Part shown: one piece after another, positions 1 to 6,324 of the stretch
Position numbering within the stretch: the first letter of the stretch is position 1
Layout: each line of letters begins with the position of its first letter
NCBI GenBank assembly: GCA_017880715.1
Contig: JADGRT010000044.1
Location: forward strand, 1 to 11,954
Length of the DNA stretch: 11,954 bases
Origin: Verrucomicrobiia bacterium
Lineage (GTDB): Bacteria > Verrucomicrobiota > Verrucomicrobiia > Limisphaerales > UBA1319
Direction of reading: 5' to 3'
The notes under the pieces: model-generated
Databases searched by the model: none
The model's input: only the letters and a program-made list of their open reading frames with translations
What the model was told of the DNA's origin: nothing
Translations under genes and position numbers: made by a program

Positions 1-156
1 GACGATGGCCCGCGTCCCGGCCTGCAACCGCACCCAGCGCGCGTTCACAACGCCCTCCCACCCGGCCGGTTCTTGGCGCCAGCGAAAAGCCTGGCCGGAA
101 GCCAGGGTGGCCTCCAGGTTATAATCGCGAACGGCAAATTCGGTGCGGCCGGACAT
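1..156 (-). CDS. 8-oxoguanine DNA glycosylase (OGG1-type), N-terminal fragment cut by window edge
   Basis: Only the first 52 codons lie in the window, because the gene continues beyond base 1. The frame is open throughout and reads MSGRTEFAVRDYNLEATLAS, then GQAFRWRQ, then GWEGVV and RWVRL. The run 'L..TL.SGQ.FRW......W.GV.....V.L' is the signature of the OGG_N domain that precedes the helix-hairpin-helix glycosylase core in OGG1/AlkA-like enzymes. These excise oxidised guanine from DNA, leaving an abasic site for base-excision repair. The catalytic Lys/Asp region is outside the window, so activity cannot be judged. The ATG overlaps the stop of the upstream PAP2/GT39 gene as TGATG, which supports the start choice and suggests translational coupling in the same operon. 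An AlkA-type (3-methyladenine) specificity cannot be excluded from this much sequence. Confidence 0.8.
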   Translation of the reverse strand, partial: MSGRTEFAVRDYNLEATLASGQAFRWRQEPAGWEGVVNARWVRLQAGTRAIV

Positions 157-2465
157 CAATGCAGATGGCGACATTCGAAGAGTTGAATCTGGCGCAATAT
201 CCGGCCGCGATAGGGAATGGGACGCACTCCCAAGTCGCGCACGGATTCGAACGCCTGCTGCAAACGGGCGGGCGGCCCTTCGATCGCATCCAACGACTCC
301 ACCTGCCTCACAAAAATGGCATGCTCGCCTTTCCGCCCGGAATAACCCGGCCAAAAATAAAACTGGTTCGCGGGTTGATCCGTTGACAGACAGTAAACCA
401 GCGGATGATCGGGCACACCCGCCTTGGCCTCGGGAAGGTAAAAGGTGACCAACGACGTGATGCTGTAGTGATCGCCAATGATGAAAACCGGCTTCCCGTC
501 GGCCAACAGTTCTTGCCGCGCCTGGCCAACCACCCGGGCGGTTTCCTCCCATGCGCGCGCGCGCCGCAGAGGATCCAATCGCGGCGGCAACGGACGTCCA
601 AACGCCTTGCCAATCAGGTTGGTATCGTGCATGAACACCACCAGCACAGCTCCCAAACCCAGGCCCGCCTTCAACCATTGATTGACGCCCCGAGCGCCCG
701 CCTGCCAGCGCGATTCCCAGTACAGGATCATCAAGGCAAATAATGGCAGAATGGCCGGTGCCACCCAGTTCGGCTGAACCCGCGCCCGCAAGGTGTAAAT
801 CCAATAAAACAAAAAAACCGGCGCCCCCATGCTAAAAAGATACACGTGAAAGGGAGATTTACGGTAAGGGCGCCAGAAGCCCGCCACGGCTCCTAACATC
901 GCGAGGAAATAGACCGGATTCAGCAGCCCGAGCTGGGAACCGGTAAACTCGGCAAAAAACCTGCCGGTAAACTGCCACGGACTATCCAAGCCGCCGCGGC
1001 TCGCCAAATGCGTCACGGTAATCCAGCCGTGCTGGTGATTCCAAATCAACACCGGAATGGCGCATACCAAGACCACCGCCAGCGCCAGATAAGGGCCAGG
1101 CTGACGCAATTGGGCTCGGGCCGGTTTCCAGAGCAGGAAAAAGACGGCCCAGCACATGAGTTGCAATGGCATCGAATACTTGGTCAAAAAACCCATCCCC
1201 ATCCAAAGCCCGGTCCAGAGCCAAGGCCGCGTCGAACCCGCTTGCACCGCCCGCCAGCCGGTGACCATGGCGGCCGACCAGAACAACACGGTGGGCGGAT
1301 CGATGGTCATCAAAATTGATCCCACCGCCAGCAGCGGGGTTGTGGTCGCTACCAGCACCAGCAGCACGCCCGCGCGCGCGCCCGTTTCCTTGGCCAGGAA
1401 TCTCAGCCAGATCAGGGAAGCGATGGCGCCGATCACCGGCGAAAGAAAGCGAATGCCAAAAGCCGTGTCACCCCACAGATGGGTGCTCAGGAATTGCAGG
1501 CAGGCAATCATGGGCGGTTTGCTGTAATAGGAAAGCGCCAGGTGCTTCGACCAGATCCATTGATAGGCCTCATCCTGGCTCAGTTCGATGGTGTCGCTGG
1601 CCAGGTAGAGCAGCCGGATCGCCAGCACGAGGGCAATCGCCACGTAGCCCAAGCGCAACCATTGAGCCTCGGGAAGCGTCGTGGAAAGACCCCCTGGAGC
1701 CATACTCACAGCCCATGAACCAGCCGTTGGTAGGACGGTGCTGCTGCGTCGCCCTGATTTTGGGGCTGAGCGGCAGCTCAGCCCTACCTGGTTCATGGGA
1801 AGAAGTCCGGCACCCGGCGTCCCGGCGGTTGCCGGATCTTCATCGCGGCAATCCTGGGAGGGACCTGGCGCGTCGATGCGCATCAAGGAGGGACATCGTT
1901 GCCAAAGCGCGGGCCACCAGGCCGATCCCAGCCCGCGCCAGAGGCGGTCCACGCTCCACACAACCGCGGCGGCTGAACCGGCCCCGAGCACGATGCCCGC
2001 CAGAACATCGCTCGGATAATGAACCCCGTCATAAATGCGGGAAAAGGAGACGAGGGCAGCCAACGGCAGCATGAATGCCAGGCTTCTCCGGTAATACACG
2101 AACAGGACCAGCGTGGCGGCAAACCAATTCGCCGCATGCGATGACGGCAGGCTGCCGCTCCCGCCTTGCCCGACCAAAAGCCGGACATTTTCGAGCGCTG
2201 CAAACGGTCTGGCTCGATGGATTGCCTCCTTCAACGTGTGGCAGACCACGCCGTCGGCAACCCCAATGGCCAAGGCGAGCAAAAGCAGGCATACCCTGCC
2301 CCTAGTCCCGCCCTTCCAGAGCAAACCCAGCGCCGCCAAAACCACCGCGGGCACGAAGAACGGGTTCCAGGCGAAGAAGGGCATTACCGCGTCGCAGAAG
2401 GAATTGCTGCCAGACTGGTTAATCCACCGGAAGACGGCAACGTCCAAGGTCTGTAACTCCTGCAT
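156..2465 (-). CDS. PAP2 phosphatase fused to GT39/ArnT-like membrane glycosyltransferase
   Basis: This is a 769-residue polytopic membrane protein with two domains. Residues 1-195 form a PAP2 (lipid phosphatase) domain with all three motifs: K79...R86-P87, P107-S-S-H110, and SRIYDGVHYPSD at 142-153. Such enzymes dephosphorylate undecaprenyl pyrophosphate or lipid A-type substrates at the periplasmic face. Residues about 260-769 resemble GT39/PMT_2 (ArnT-like) transferases. After the first TM helix comes an acidic Asp-Glu pair (D298-E299) and then SYYSKPP, followed by many hydrophobic helices and a soluble C-terminal tail. These enzymes move a sugar from a polyprenyl phosphate carrier to a lipid or protein, so PAP2 could recycle the carrier. 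Start: ATG at 2465, two bases after the apt stop; an in-frame TTG at 2471 overlaps that stop and is less likely. The linker (about 207-252) is encoded by a dispersed repeat. Two separate genes, the second starting at the ATG at 1703, is the alternative. The sugar substrate is unknown. Confidence 0.82.
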   Translation of the reverse strand: MQELQTLDVAVFRWINQSGSNSFCDAVMPFFAWNPFFVPAVVLAALGLLWKGGTRGRVCLLLLALAIGVADGVVCHTLKEAIHRARPFAALENVRLLVGQGGSGSLPSSHAANWFAATLVLFVYYRRSLAFMLPLAALVSFSRIYDGVHYPSDVLAGIVLGAGSAAAVVWSVDRLWRGLGSAWWPALWQRCPSLMRIDAPGPSQDCRDEDPATAGTPGAGLLPMNQVGLSCRSAPKSGRRSSTVLPTAGSWAVSMAPGGLSTTLPEAQWLRLGYVAIALVLAIRLLYLASDTIELSQDEAYQWIWSKHLALSYYSKPPMIACLQFLSTHLWGDTAFGIRFLSPVIGAIASLIWLRFLAKETGARAGVLLVLVATTTPLLAVGSILMTIDPPTVLFWSAAMVTGWRAVQAGSTRPWLWTGLWMGMGFLTKYSMPLQLMCWAVFFLLWKPARAQLRQPGPYLALAVVLVCAIPVLIWNHQHGWITVTHLASRGGLDSPWQFTGRFFAEFTGSQLGLLNPVYFLAMLGAVAGFWRPYRKSPFHVYLFSMGAPVFLFYWIYTLRARVQPNWVAPAILPLFALMILYWESRWQAGARGVNQWLKAGLGLGAVLVVFMHDTNLIGKAFGRPLPPRLDPLRRARAWEETARVVGQARQELLADGKPVFIIGDHYSITSLVTFYLPEAKAGVPDHPLVYCLSTDQPANQFYFWPGYSGRKGEHAIFVRQVESLDAIEGPPARLQQAFESVRDLGVRPIPYRGRILRQIQLFECRHLH
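1712..1846 (-). repeat. Dispersed palindromic repeat lying in frame at the PAP2/GT39 junction
   Basis: The core is bounded by 12-base inverted arms CCCATGAACCAG (1712-1723) and CTGGTTCATGGG (1788-1799). Inside is a perfect hairpin, GGGCTGAG (1763-1770) / CTCAGCCC (1777-1784), plus GGTAGG near one arm and CCTACC near the other. On the minus strand the segment just before the core (about 1846-1800) would read, in another frame, ATGAAGATCCGGCAACCGCC and onward (MKIRQPPGRRVPDFFP). From memory this recurs as spurious short ORFs in Verrucomicrobia genomes, which suggests that the repeat spans about 1700-1846. It encodes a low-complexity, non-membrane linker and keeps the long frame open. The outer limits are approximate. 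Confidence 0.6.
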
Positions 2466-2467
2466 GA

Positions 2468-3001
2468 TCAATAAACCACCAGCGCTCGCACGGGAACGTC
2501 GGTTAATTGGTCGCGTCCCTTGAGAAAACCCAGCTCGATGAAGAAATCGACCTCGAGCACGTTGGCCTGGAATCGCCGCAGAAGCGCGACCGCCGCGACC
2601 GCGGTTCCGCCGGTTGCCAGCAGGTCGTCGATCAACACCACCCGGCTGCCGGGCTTGAGCGCGTCCACGTGCAACGCCAGGGTGTTGGAACCGTATTCGA
2701 GATCGTAGCTCTGTTCGAAGGTTCCGAATGGCAGTTTGCCTTTTTTGCGCACCGGCACGAAAGCCGCCCCCAGCTTGTACGCCGCCGCCGCCGCAAAAAT
2801 GAAGCCGCGCGCGTCAATGCCTACCACCGCGTCCACCGAGCCGGACTCGAAATTGGCCGCCAGCAAATCCACGCAGCCGGCGAACAACCGCGCATCGCCC
2901 AAAACCGGGGTGATGTCCTTGAATTGGATGCCGGGCTTGGGAAAATCCGGAATATTGCGAATGGCACCCGTCAATTCGGCGATCGTTACCTTCGTGCTCA
3001 T
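2468..3001 (-). CDS. apt: Adenine phosphoribosyltransferase
   Basis: This 177-residue cytoplasmic enzyme has the usual length for Apt. It converts adenine and PRPP to AMP and pyrophosphate in purine salvage. The family signatures appear in order: the N-terminal IRNIPDFPKPGIQFKDITPV, GIDARGFIF (residues about 61-69), the flexible-loop segment VPVRKKGKLP, and the PRPP-binding loop VLIDDLLATGGTA. All key residues, including the acidic pair and the TGGT phosphate loop, are present. The ATG at 3001 gives the canonical N-terminus. It lies 11 bases after the sigma factor stop, and its own stop is 2 bases before the next ATG, so it is the second gene of a tight four-gene run. Only a weak GCGAGA-like site precedes the start, so translation may depend on coupling. 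Confidence 0.96.
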   Translation of the reverse strand: MSTKVTIAELTGAIRNIPDFPKPGIQFKDITPVLGDARLFAGCVDLLAANFESGSVDAVVGIDARGFIFAAAAAYKLGAAFVPVRKKGKLPFGTFEQSYDLEYGSNTLALHVDALKPGSRVVLIDDLLATGGTAVAAVALLRRFQANVLEVDFFIELGFLKGRDQLTDVPVRALVVY

Positions 3002-3012
3002 AAAAATCTCGC

Positions 3013-4047
3013 TTAATATTTTACCGCTTCCAGTTTCTGGATCATTTTGCGCAGCTTGGCCAGCGCAATGTTCTGTATCTGGCGAACCCGCTCGCGGGTC
3101 ACCCCAAAGCGTTCCCCGACTTCCTCGAGCGTCTTCTCCGATCCCCCGTCCAGACCGAAGCGATAGCGCAGAATCGTCGCCTCCCGCGGGTCCAGCGTTT
3201 TGACCATCTCCTGGAGCATCTTGGTGACGGTTTTATCCTCGAGTTCCTGGTAGGGCGTGGCGGCGTTTTCGTCCTGGACAATTTCGGAAAAATTGTTGGA
3301 TTCGTCGTCGCCAATGGGCGCATCGAGGGAAGCCGGGCGAATCGCCGCCAGGCGCAACTGGGTCACCCGGGAGGCCGTCATGCCCAATTCCTCCGCCAAT
3401 TCGTCATCGGTCGGCTCCCGCCCAAGCACCTCCTGCAGTTTGTGACTGACCCGGCGCATTTTGGAGATTTTATCGACCAAATGAACCGGCAACCGAATGG
3501 TTTTGGACTGGTTAGCCAACGCTCGTTTGATCGATTGCTTGATCCACCAGGCGCCGTAAGTGGAGAGCTTGCCGCCCTTGGCCGGATCGAAACGCTCCAC
3601 GGCCTTCATCAGCCCGATGTTGCCCTCGCTGATCAGATCCAGCAACGGCAGGCCAAGCCCCTCGTAATCGTGAGCAATTTTGACAACCAACCGCAGGTTG
3701 GCCTTGATCATCTGCTCGCGCGCCTTTTTGTCGCCCTTCTTGATGCGGGCGGCCAATTCGATTTCCTCGGCGGGCGTCAACAGCTTCACCTGCCCAATCT
3801 CCCGCAGATAGAGTTTGATCGCGGTATCGCCGTCGTACGATGACCGCTCCCGCGCTTCCGGGACCGCCAGCGAGAGGGGCGGCTCGACGGCGGCAACCGG
3901 CTCCGGCAGCAATACCTTTCGAGGAGGCGATGCGGGTTTGGGTGGAAGCGAAACGGCCAATCCTCTCCTGCCTCTGGCTGGGGCCAAAGCGCGGGGCGGT
4001 GGCAGAGTCTTGGACGACCGTTTTTTGAGTCTTTTCGTCGCCGACAT
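3013..4047 (-). CDS. RNA polymerase sigma-70 family factor (RpoD/RpoS-like, group 1/2)
   Basis: This is a 344-residue sigma factor. Residues 1-70 are a basic, Pro/Arg/Ala-rich, probably disordered tail in place of region 1.1. Region 1.2 (about 74-105) has DTAIKLYLREIGQVKLLTPA. Region 2 (about 106-182) has the core-binding and -10-recognition block KANLRLVVKIAHDY, DLISEGNIGLMKAVERFDP, then LSTYGAWWIKQSIKRAL. Region 3 runs about 186-262. Region 4 (about 278-338) contains the -35-binding helix-turn-helix TLEEVGERFGVTRERVRQIQ. Full regions 2-4 exclude an ECF sigma. The short length, the lack of region 1.1 and its non-conserved insertion, and the wording DYEGLGLPLLDLISEGN suggest an RpoS-like group 2 factor rather than the main housekeeping sigma, but that is inference. 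It heads the operon with apt, PAP2/GT39 and the glycosylase. Confidence 0.93.
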   Translation of the reverse strand: MSATKRLKKRSSKTLPPPRALAPARGRRGLAVSLPPKPASPPRKVLLPEPVAAVEPPLSLAVPEARERSSYDGDTAIKLYLREIGQVKLLTPAEEIELAARIKKGDKKAREQMIKANLRLVVKIAHDYEGLGLPLLDLISEGNIGLMKAVERFDPAKGGKLSTYGAWWIKQSIKRALANQSKTIRLPVHLVDKISKMRRVSHKLQEVLGREPTDDELAEELGMTASRVTQLRLAAIRPASLDAPIGDDESNNFSEIVQDENAATPYQELEDKTVTKMLQEMVKTLDPREATILRYRFGLDGGSEKTLEEVGERFGVTRERVRQIQNIALAKLRKMIQKLEAVKY

Positions 4048-4092
4048 ATATTGCCGACTACACTTAGGGTAAACAGTTTTTTGAGCAAGAAA

Positions 4093-4120
4093 ATTTTACG
4101 CTCGGGCGCGGATTTTTCAC
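4093..4120 (-). promoter_or_regulatory. Candidate sigma-70 promoter for the sigma factor operon
   Basis: Read on the minus strand, GTGAAA (4120-4115) and TAAAAT (4098-4093) are separated by 16 bases. The -10 matches the TATAAT consensus at five of six positions and the -35 at three of six. Initiation would fall around 4086, giving a leader of about 40 bases with no clear Shine-Dalgarno. This is a by-eye match, and other A/T-rich hexamers lie closer to the gene. Confidence 0.3.
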
Positions 4121-4216
4121 GTCGCGTGTTACCGGCTGGAAAAGGCCAGCCACCCGGATCCCAGAAAAGCCAATTCAGAATTCCGCTCACGCATCGCCAG
4201 AAGCGCATCTGCCGCC

Positions 4217-4320
4217 GGGTAGCGCAGGTTTCCAACCTGCTGTATCGCCGACTTCCAGTCGGCAGGCTGTCCGCAGCGCCCGGCGCAGGCGAGGACGCCC
4301 GAGCGCCGCTGCTGGCACCC
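4217..4320. repeat. Tandem hairpin intergenic repeat
   Basis: Two perfect 7-bp hairpins with identical TCC loops sit head to tail: GCAGGTT-TCC-AACCTGC (4224-4240) and GCCGACT-TCC-AGTCGGC (4247-4263). They are followed by a longer imperfect GC-rich palindrome (4274-4311) with stems CAGC/GCTG, GGCGC/GCGCC and GGCG/CGCC around an AGGA loop. The words 'GGTAGCGCAGGTTTCCAACC' and 'GCCGACTTCCAGTCGGC' recur, as I remember, as dispersed intergenic repeats in Verrucomicrobia. Only one copy is present here, so the dispersed nature is recalled, not shown. Confidence 0.65.
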
Positions 4321-4326
4321 GAGGGA

Positions 4327-4355
4327 TTGCGCACCGGGCGGCTTTGGTCTAGTCT
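4327..4355 (+). promoter_or_regulatory. Candidate promoter giving a leaderless mRNA
   Basis: TTGCGC (4327-4332) and TAGTCT (4350-4355) are spaced by exactly 17 bases. The -10 ends six bases before the ATG at 4362, so transcription would start at or next to the start codon. No Shine-Dalgarno is present, consistent with a leaderless message. Confidence 0.4.
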
Positions 4356-4361
4356 GCTCGC

Positions 4362-5957
4362 ATGAATCTTTTGAAGCTGCTTGGGACTGTGCTGGCCATC
4401 CTGTCCTTAAACCGGGCGATCTTGGCCGCCACGCCCTCCCCCGCCCAAGCCGATCCCGAAGCCTGGGTTTTAGCCCGGAAGCATGCGGCGGTGCATCGTT
4501 TCAGCACTTTGTTCACCGCCCAAAACGTGCGCGATCTCCTCGCCACGGACCCAGCCATCGACCGCGCCATCCAATGGTGTCAGCAGACCGCGGTCACCCA
4601 TGTCTATCTCGAATCGTTTCGGGGCGGTTACCAGGTGGAGCGTCAGGCGCTGGAGCACGCGCGGCAGCGCTTTCGGGACGCGGGTTTCCTGGTATCCGGT
4701 TGCATCACCACGACGCGCGTGGGCAAACCGTCCACGGGCTGGAAGGGCGAGATTTCCTGCTACACCGACCTGCCTACGCAGAAACGGCTCCAGGAGGTGT
4801 TCGAATTCGCGTCCGCGCTGTTCGATGAAATCATGATCGACGATTTTTGGTTCACCGACTGCGCCTGCGCAGAGTGCGACACGGCCCGCCAGTCCCAAAC
4901 CGTGAGCATCGGCGACCACCGTTATTCCGTCGCCGGCCAGACCTGGGAGGATTACCGCTGCGAACTGATGGTCCGTTTGTCCCGCGAGCGGATTTTGGAA
5001 CCCGCGCGGCGGATTAATCCTCGAGTCAAAATCATCATCAAGTACCCGCAATGGTACGATCGTTTCCCGGAGCGAGGTTATGAAGTTATTCGCGAAACCG
5101 CCGACTTCGACCGCATCTGGGTGGGCACCGAGACGCGCGACTACGAGGATCCTCGATGGGGCGGCACGGTGCCCTACGAAGGCTATTTCATCATGCGTTG
5201 GCTGGGCGGCCTGGGCGGGGCCAAATGTGGCGGCGGCTGGTATGACTGGCTGGGCACCACCGAAGCCACGTACCTGGAGCAGGCGCGGCAGACCGTCCTG
5301 GCGGGCGCCCGAGAATCCCTGCTGTTCTGTTATGGTGGATTGCAGCGGGACACGGGGCCGAAGAACATCGCAGCCCTGCGGGGATGCCTGCCGGAATTGT
5401 TTGCCACCGCGCAAGCGGTCGCGCAACGCCAGGCCATCGGCATCGCCGCCTACAAGCCCGCGAACAGCCACCCCGAAACCGAGGCCAGGGTTTTCGATTT
5501 TGTCGGCATGTTGGGCCTGCCGCTGCTGCCTTGCCACCAATTCCCCTCGAACGCGCCCGCGGCCTTTTTCTCGATCCATGCCTGGAAAGATCCCGATCTG
5601 ACGGCAAAATTATCGGCGTTCATCGCCTCGGGCAAACCGGTTTTATTGACGGACGCGTTGGCGGAACGGCTGGGAAATCGGATCGGGCGCGAGGCGGCCA
5701 ACGTTCGCATTTTGCCGGTTAAGGGCGATCCCAAATTGCTGTTGCGGCTTTCCCCGGACGAACTAGATGCCATACGGGTTCCGTTGTTGAAGCCGTTGGG
5801 CGTCACCTTTCGCGCGCCCAACCAGGTGGGGCTTTACCTGTTTCAGGATGGCAGTTGGGTGGTGGAGAATTTCAACCAGGTTCCGGTCGAAGCAACCTTG
5901 CGGGAGCAAGCGATTTCTTTGCCAGCGCGAGGCTGGAAGTTCGAGTGGCGGCCGTGA
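4362..5957 (+). CDS. Secreted glycoside hydrolase-like TIM-barrel protein
   Basis: This 531-residue protein has an N-terminal signal peptide (MNLLKLLGTVLAILSLNRAI then LAAT; likely cleavage near residue 22). The body has the alternating strand/helix rhythm of a TIM barrel: THVYLESFRGGY (79-90), GFLVSGCITTT (108-118), FDEIMIDDFWFTDC (154-167), RVKIIIKYPQWYDRFPE (221-237) and DRIWVGTETRDY (250-261). The acidic residues D160, D161 and E257 are candidate catalytic residues. From about 350 on, RQAIGIAAYKP, FFSIHAWKDP and SGKPVLLTD resemble the GATase-like second domain of GH42-type enzymes, ending in a short beta-rich tail. A Cys-rich CACAEC cluster (167-172) follows the IDDFWF strand. It is probably exported to the periplasm or beyond and may act on a polysaccharide; the substrate and exact GH family are not recognised. 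The gene stands alone between two intergenic regions. Confidence 0.75.
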   Translation: MNLLKLLGTVLAILSLNRAILAATPSPAQADPEAWVLARKHAAVHRFSTLFTAQNVRDLLATDPAIDRAIQWCQQTAVTHVYLESFRGGYQVERQALEHARQRFRDAGFLVSGCITTTRVGKPSTGWKGEISCYTDLPTQKRLQEVFEFASALFDEIMIDDFWFTDCACAECDTARQSQTVSIGDHRYSVAGQTWEDYRCELMVRLSRERILEPARRINPRVKIIIKYPQWYDRFPERGYEVIRETADFDRIWVGTETRDYEDPRWGGTVPYEGYFIMRWLGGLGGAKCGGGWYDWLGTTEATYLEQARQTVLAGARESLLFCYGGLQRDTGPKNIAALRGCLPELFATAQAVAQRQAIGIAAYKPANSHPETEARVFDFVGMLGLPLLPCHQFPSNAPAAFFSIHAWKDPDLTAKLSAFIASGKPVLLTDALAERLGNRIGREAANVRILPVKGDPKLLLRLSPDELDAIRVPLLKPLGVTFRAPNQVGLYLFQDGSWVVENFNQVPVEATLREQAISLPARGWKFEWRP

Positions 5958-6104
5958 ACAGGAACCGCGCCAGTCGGAGCGAATTCAACTTTTTTCACTT
6001 TTTAGCTTGCGGATTTCCGGCTTCGGTCGATAGTTCCACTGTTATAAGAAACGGCGCTGGCAAGCGCCAGTCGCTCTTTGAGAGTTGAATTTGATTTGGA
6101 CTTT
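5958..6104. other. Non-coding stretch with small inverted repeats upstream of the 6S-like RNA
   Basis: I find no convincing coding frame here. A 9-base inverted repeat, AATTCAACT (5982-5990) / AGTTGAATT (6083-6091), encloses it, and a small hairpin, GGCGCT-GGCA-AGCGCC (6053-6068), lies inside. The hairpin lacks an adjoining U-tract, so it is not a clear terminator for the upstream gene. The promoter of the structured RNA must lie here, but I could not fix good -35/-10 hexamers for a start near 6105. Confidence 0.5.
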
Positions 6105-6292
6105 AACCCTGCTCTGTTCGTGTTTAGAAACTAAGTCCTTGAACCGTAGTCTCAATAGCACGGAGTCCTAACTATAGGCGGTTACTGACATGCCTTCACT
6201 GGACGTCAAGCCCCGCCGGGTGGATTCCACTTGTTTCATGATAGTTCAAAGGAACTGTTTACCCACGGCAATGGCGGGGTTATTTTTTATTT
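6105..6292 (+). ncRNA. ssrS: Probable 6S RNA
   Basis: Pairing by hand gives one long rod of about 180 nt. Closing stem: 6105-6113 with 6273-6281 (9 bp, two G-U), a 4x4 internal loop, 6118-6122 with 6264-6268, 6128-6131 with 6257-6260, 6134-6136 with 6254-6256, 6137-6138 with 6251-6252, and 6139-6144 with 6244-6249, with small A or UA bulges. Central bubble: 6145-6161 facing 6229-6243 (17 and 15 nt unpaired). Terminal arm: GGAGUCC 6162-6168 with GGAUUCC 6222-6228, GGCGG 6177-6181 with CCGCC 6213-6217, then UGAC 6186-6189 with GUCA 6205-6208. A long closing stem, one large bubble and a terminal arm are the hallmark of 6S RNA, which mimics an open promoter and sequesters sigma-70 RNA polymerase. 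A U-rich tract ends it. rarA and the 5-FCL gene follow, a neighbourhood known for ssrS. The identity comes from structure and context, not a covariance search. Confidence 0.72.
6273..6292 (+). terminator. U-rich 3' end of the 6S-like RNA
   Basis: The 3' arm of the closing stem, GGCGGGG (6273-6279), runs straight into TTATTTTTTATTT. This resembles an intrinsic terminator in which the closing stem itself is the hairpin. Some read-through into rarA, 33 bases on, would be expected if the RNA and gene share transcription as in ssrS-ygfA. Confidence 0.5.
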
Positions 6293-6318
6293 AAGCCGCT
6301 CTCCCCGCATGCTACCTT
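6290..6318 (+). promoter_or_regulatory. Candidate extended -10 promoter for rarA, leaderless geometry
   Basis: TGC directly before TACCTT (6313-6318) forms an extended -10. A weak TTTAAG or TTAAGC sits 16-17 bases upstream. As at the 4362 gene, exactly six bases separate the -10 from the ATG, and no Shine-Dalgarno is present. Confidence 0.35.
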
Positions 6319-6324
6319 GCCGCC

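Larger units (their letters stand above)
4048..4361. other. Divergent intergenic region with small hairpins and a repeat
   Basis: This 314-base gap lies between the sigma factor (minus) and the secreted protein (plus). The sigma-proximal 80 bases are A/T-rich and hold its candidate promoter. A 6-bp hairpin, GGCTGG (4134-4139) / CCAGCC (4146-4151), follows and has no U-tract. Bases 4217-4320 are the tandem hairpin repeat and 4327-4355 a candidate promoter for the plus-strand gene. I see no convincing coding frame. Confidence 0.7.

Noticed and set aside
1316..2074. 252-codon plus-strand open frame
   Set aside because: It is antisense to the PAP2/GT39 gene, Arg/Pro/Ser-rich, has no domain logic, and is explained by GC-rich codon shadowing.
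4470..5579. 369-codon minus-strand open frame
   Set aside because: It is antisense to the secreted hydrolase-like gene, which has a signal peptide and fold-like pattern. The antisense product has no recognisable features.
6053..6068. Hairpin as terminator of the secreted hydrolase-like gene
   Set aside because: The stem is 6 bp with no adjacent U-tract and lies about 100 bases after the stop codon.
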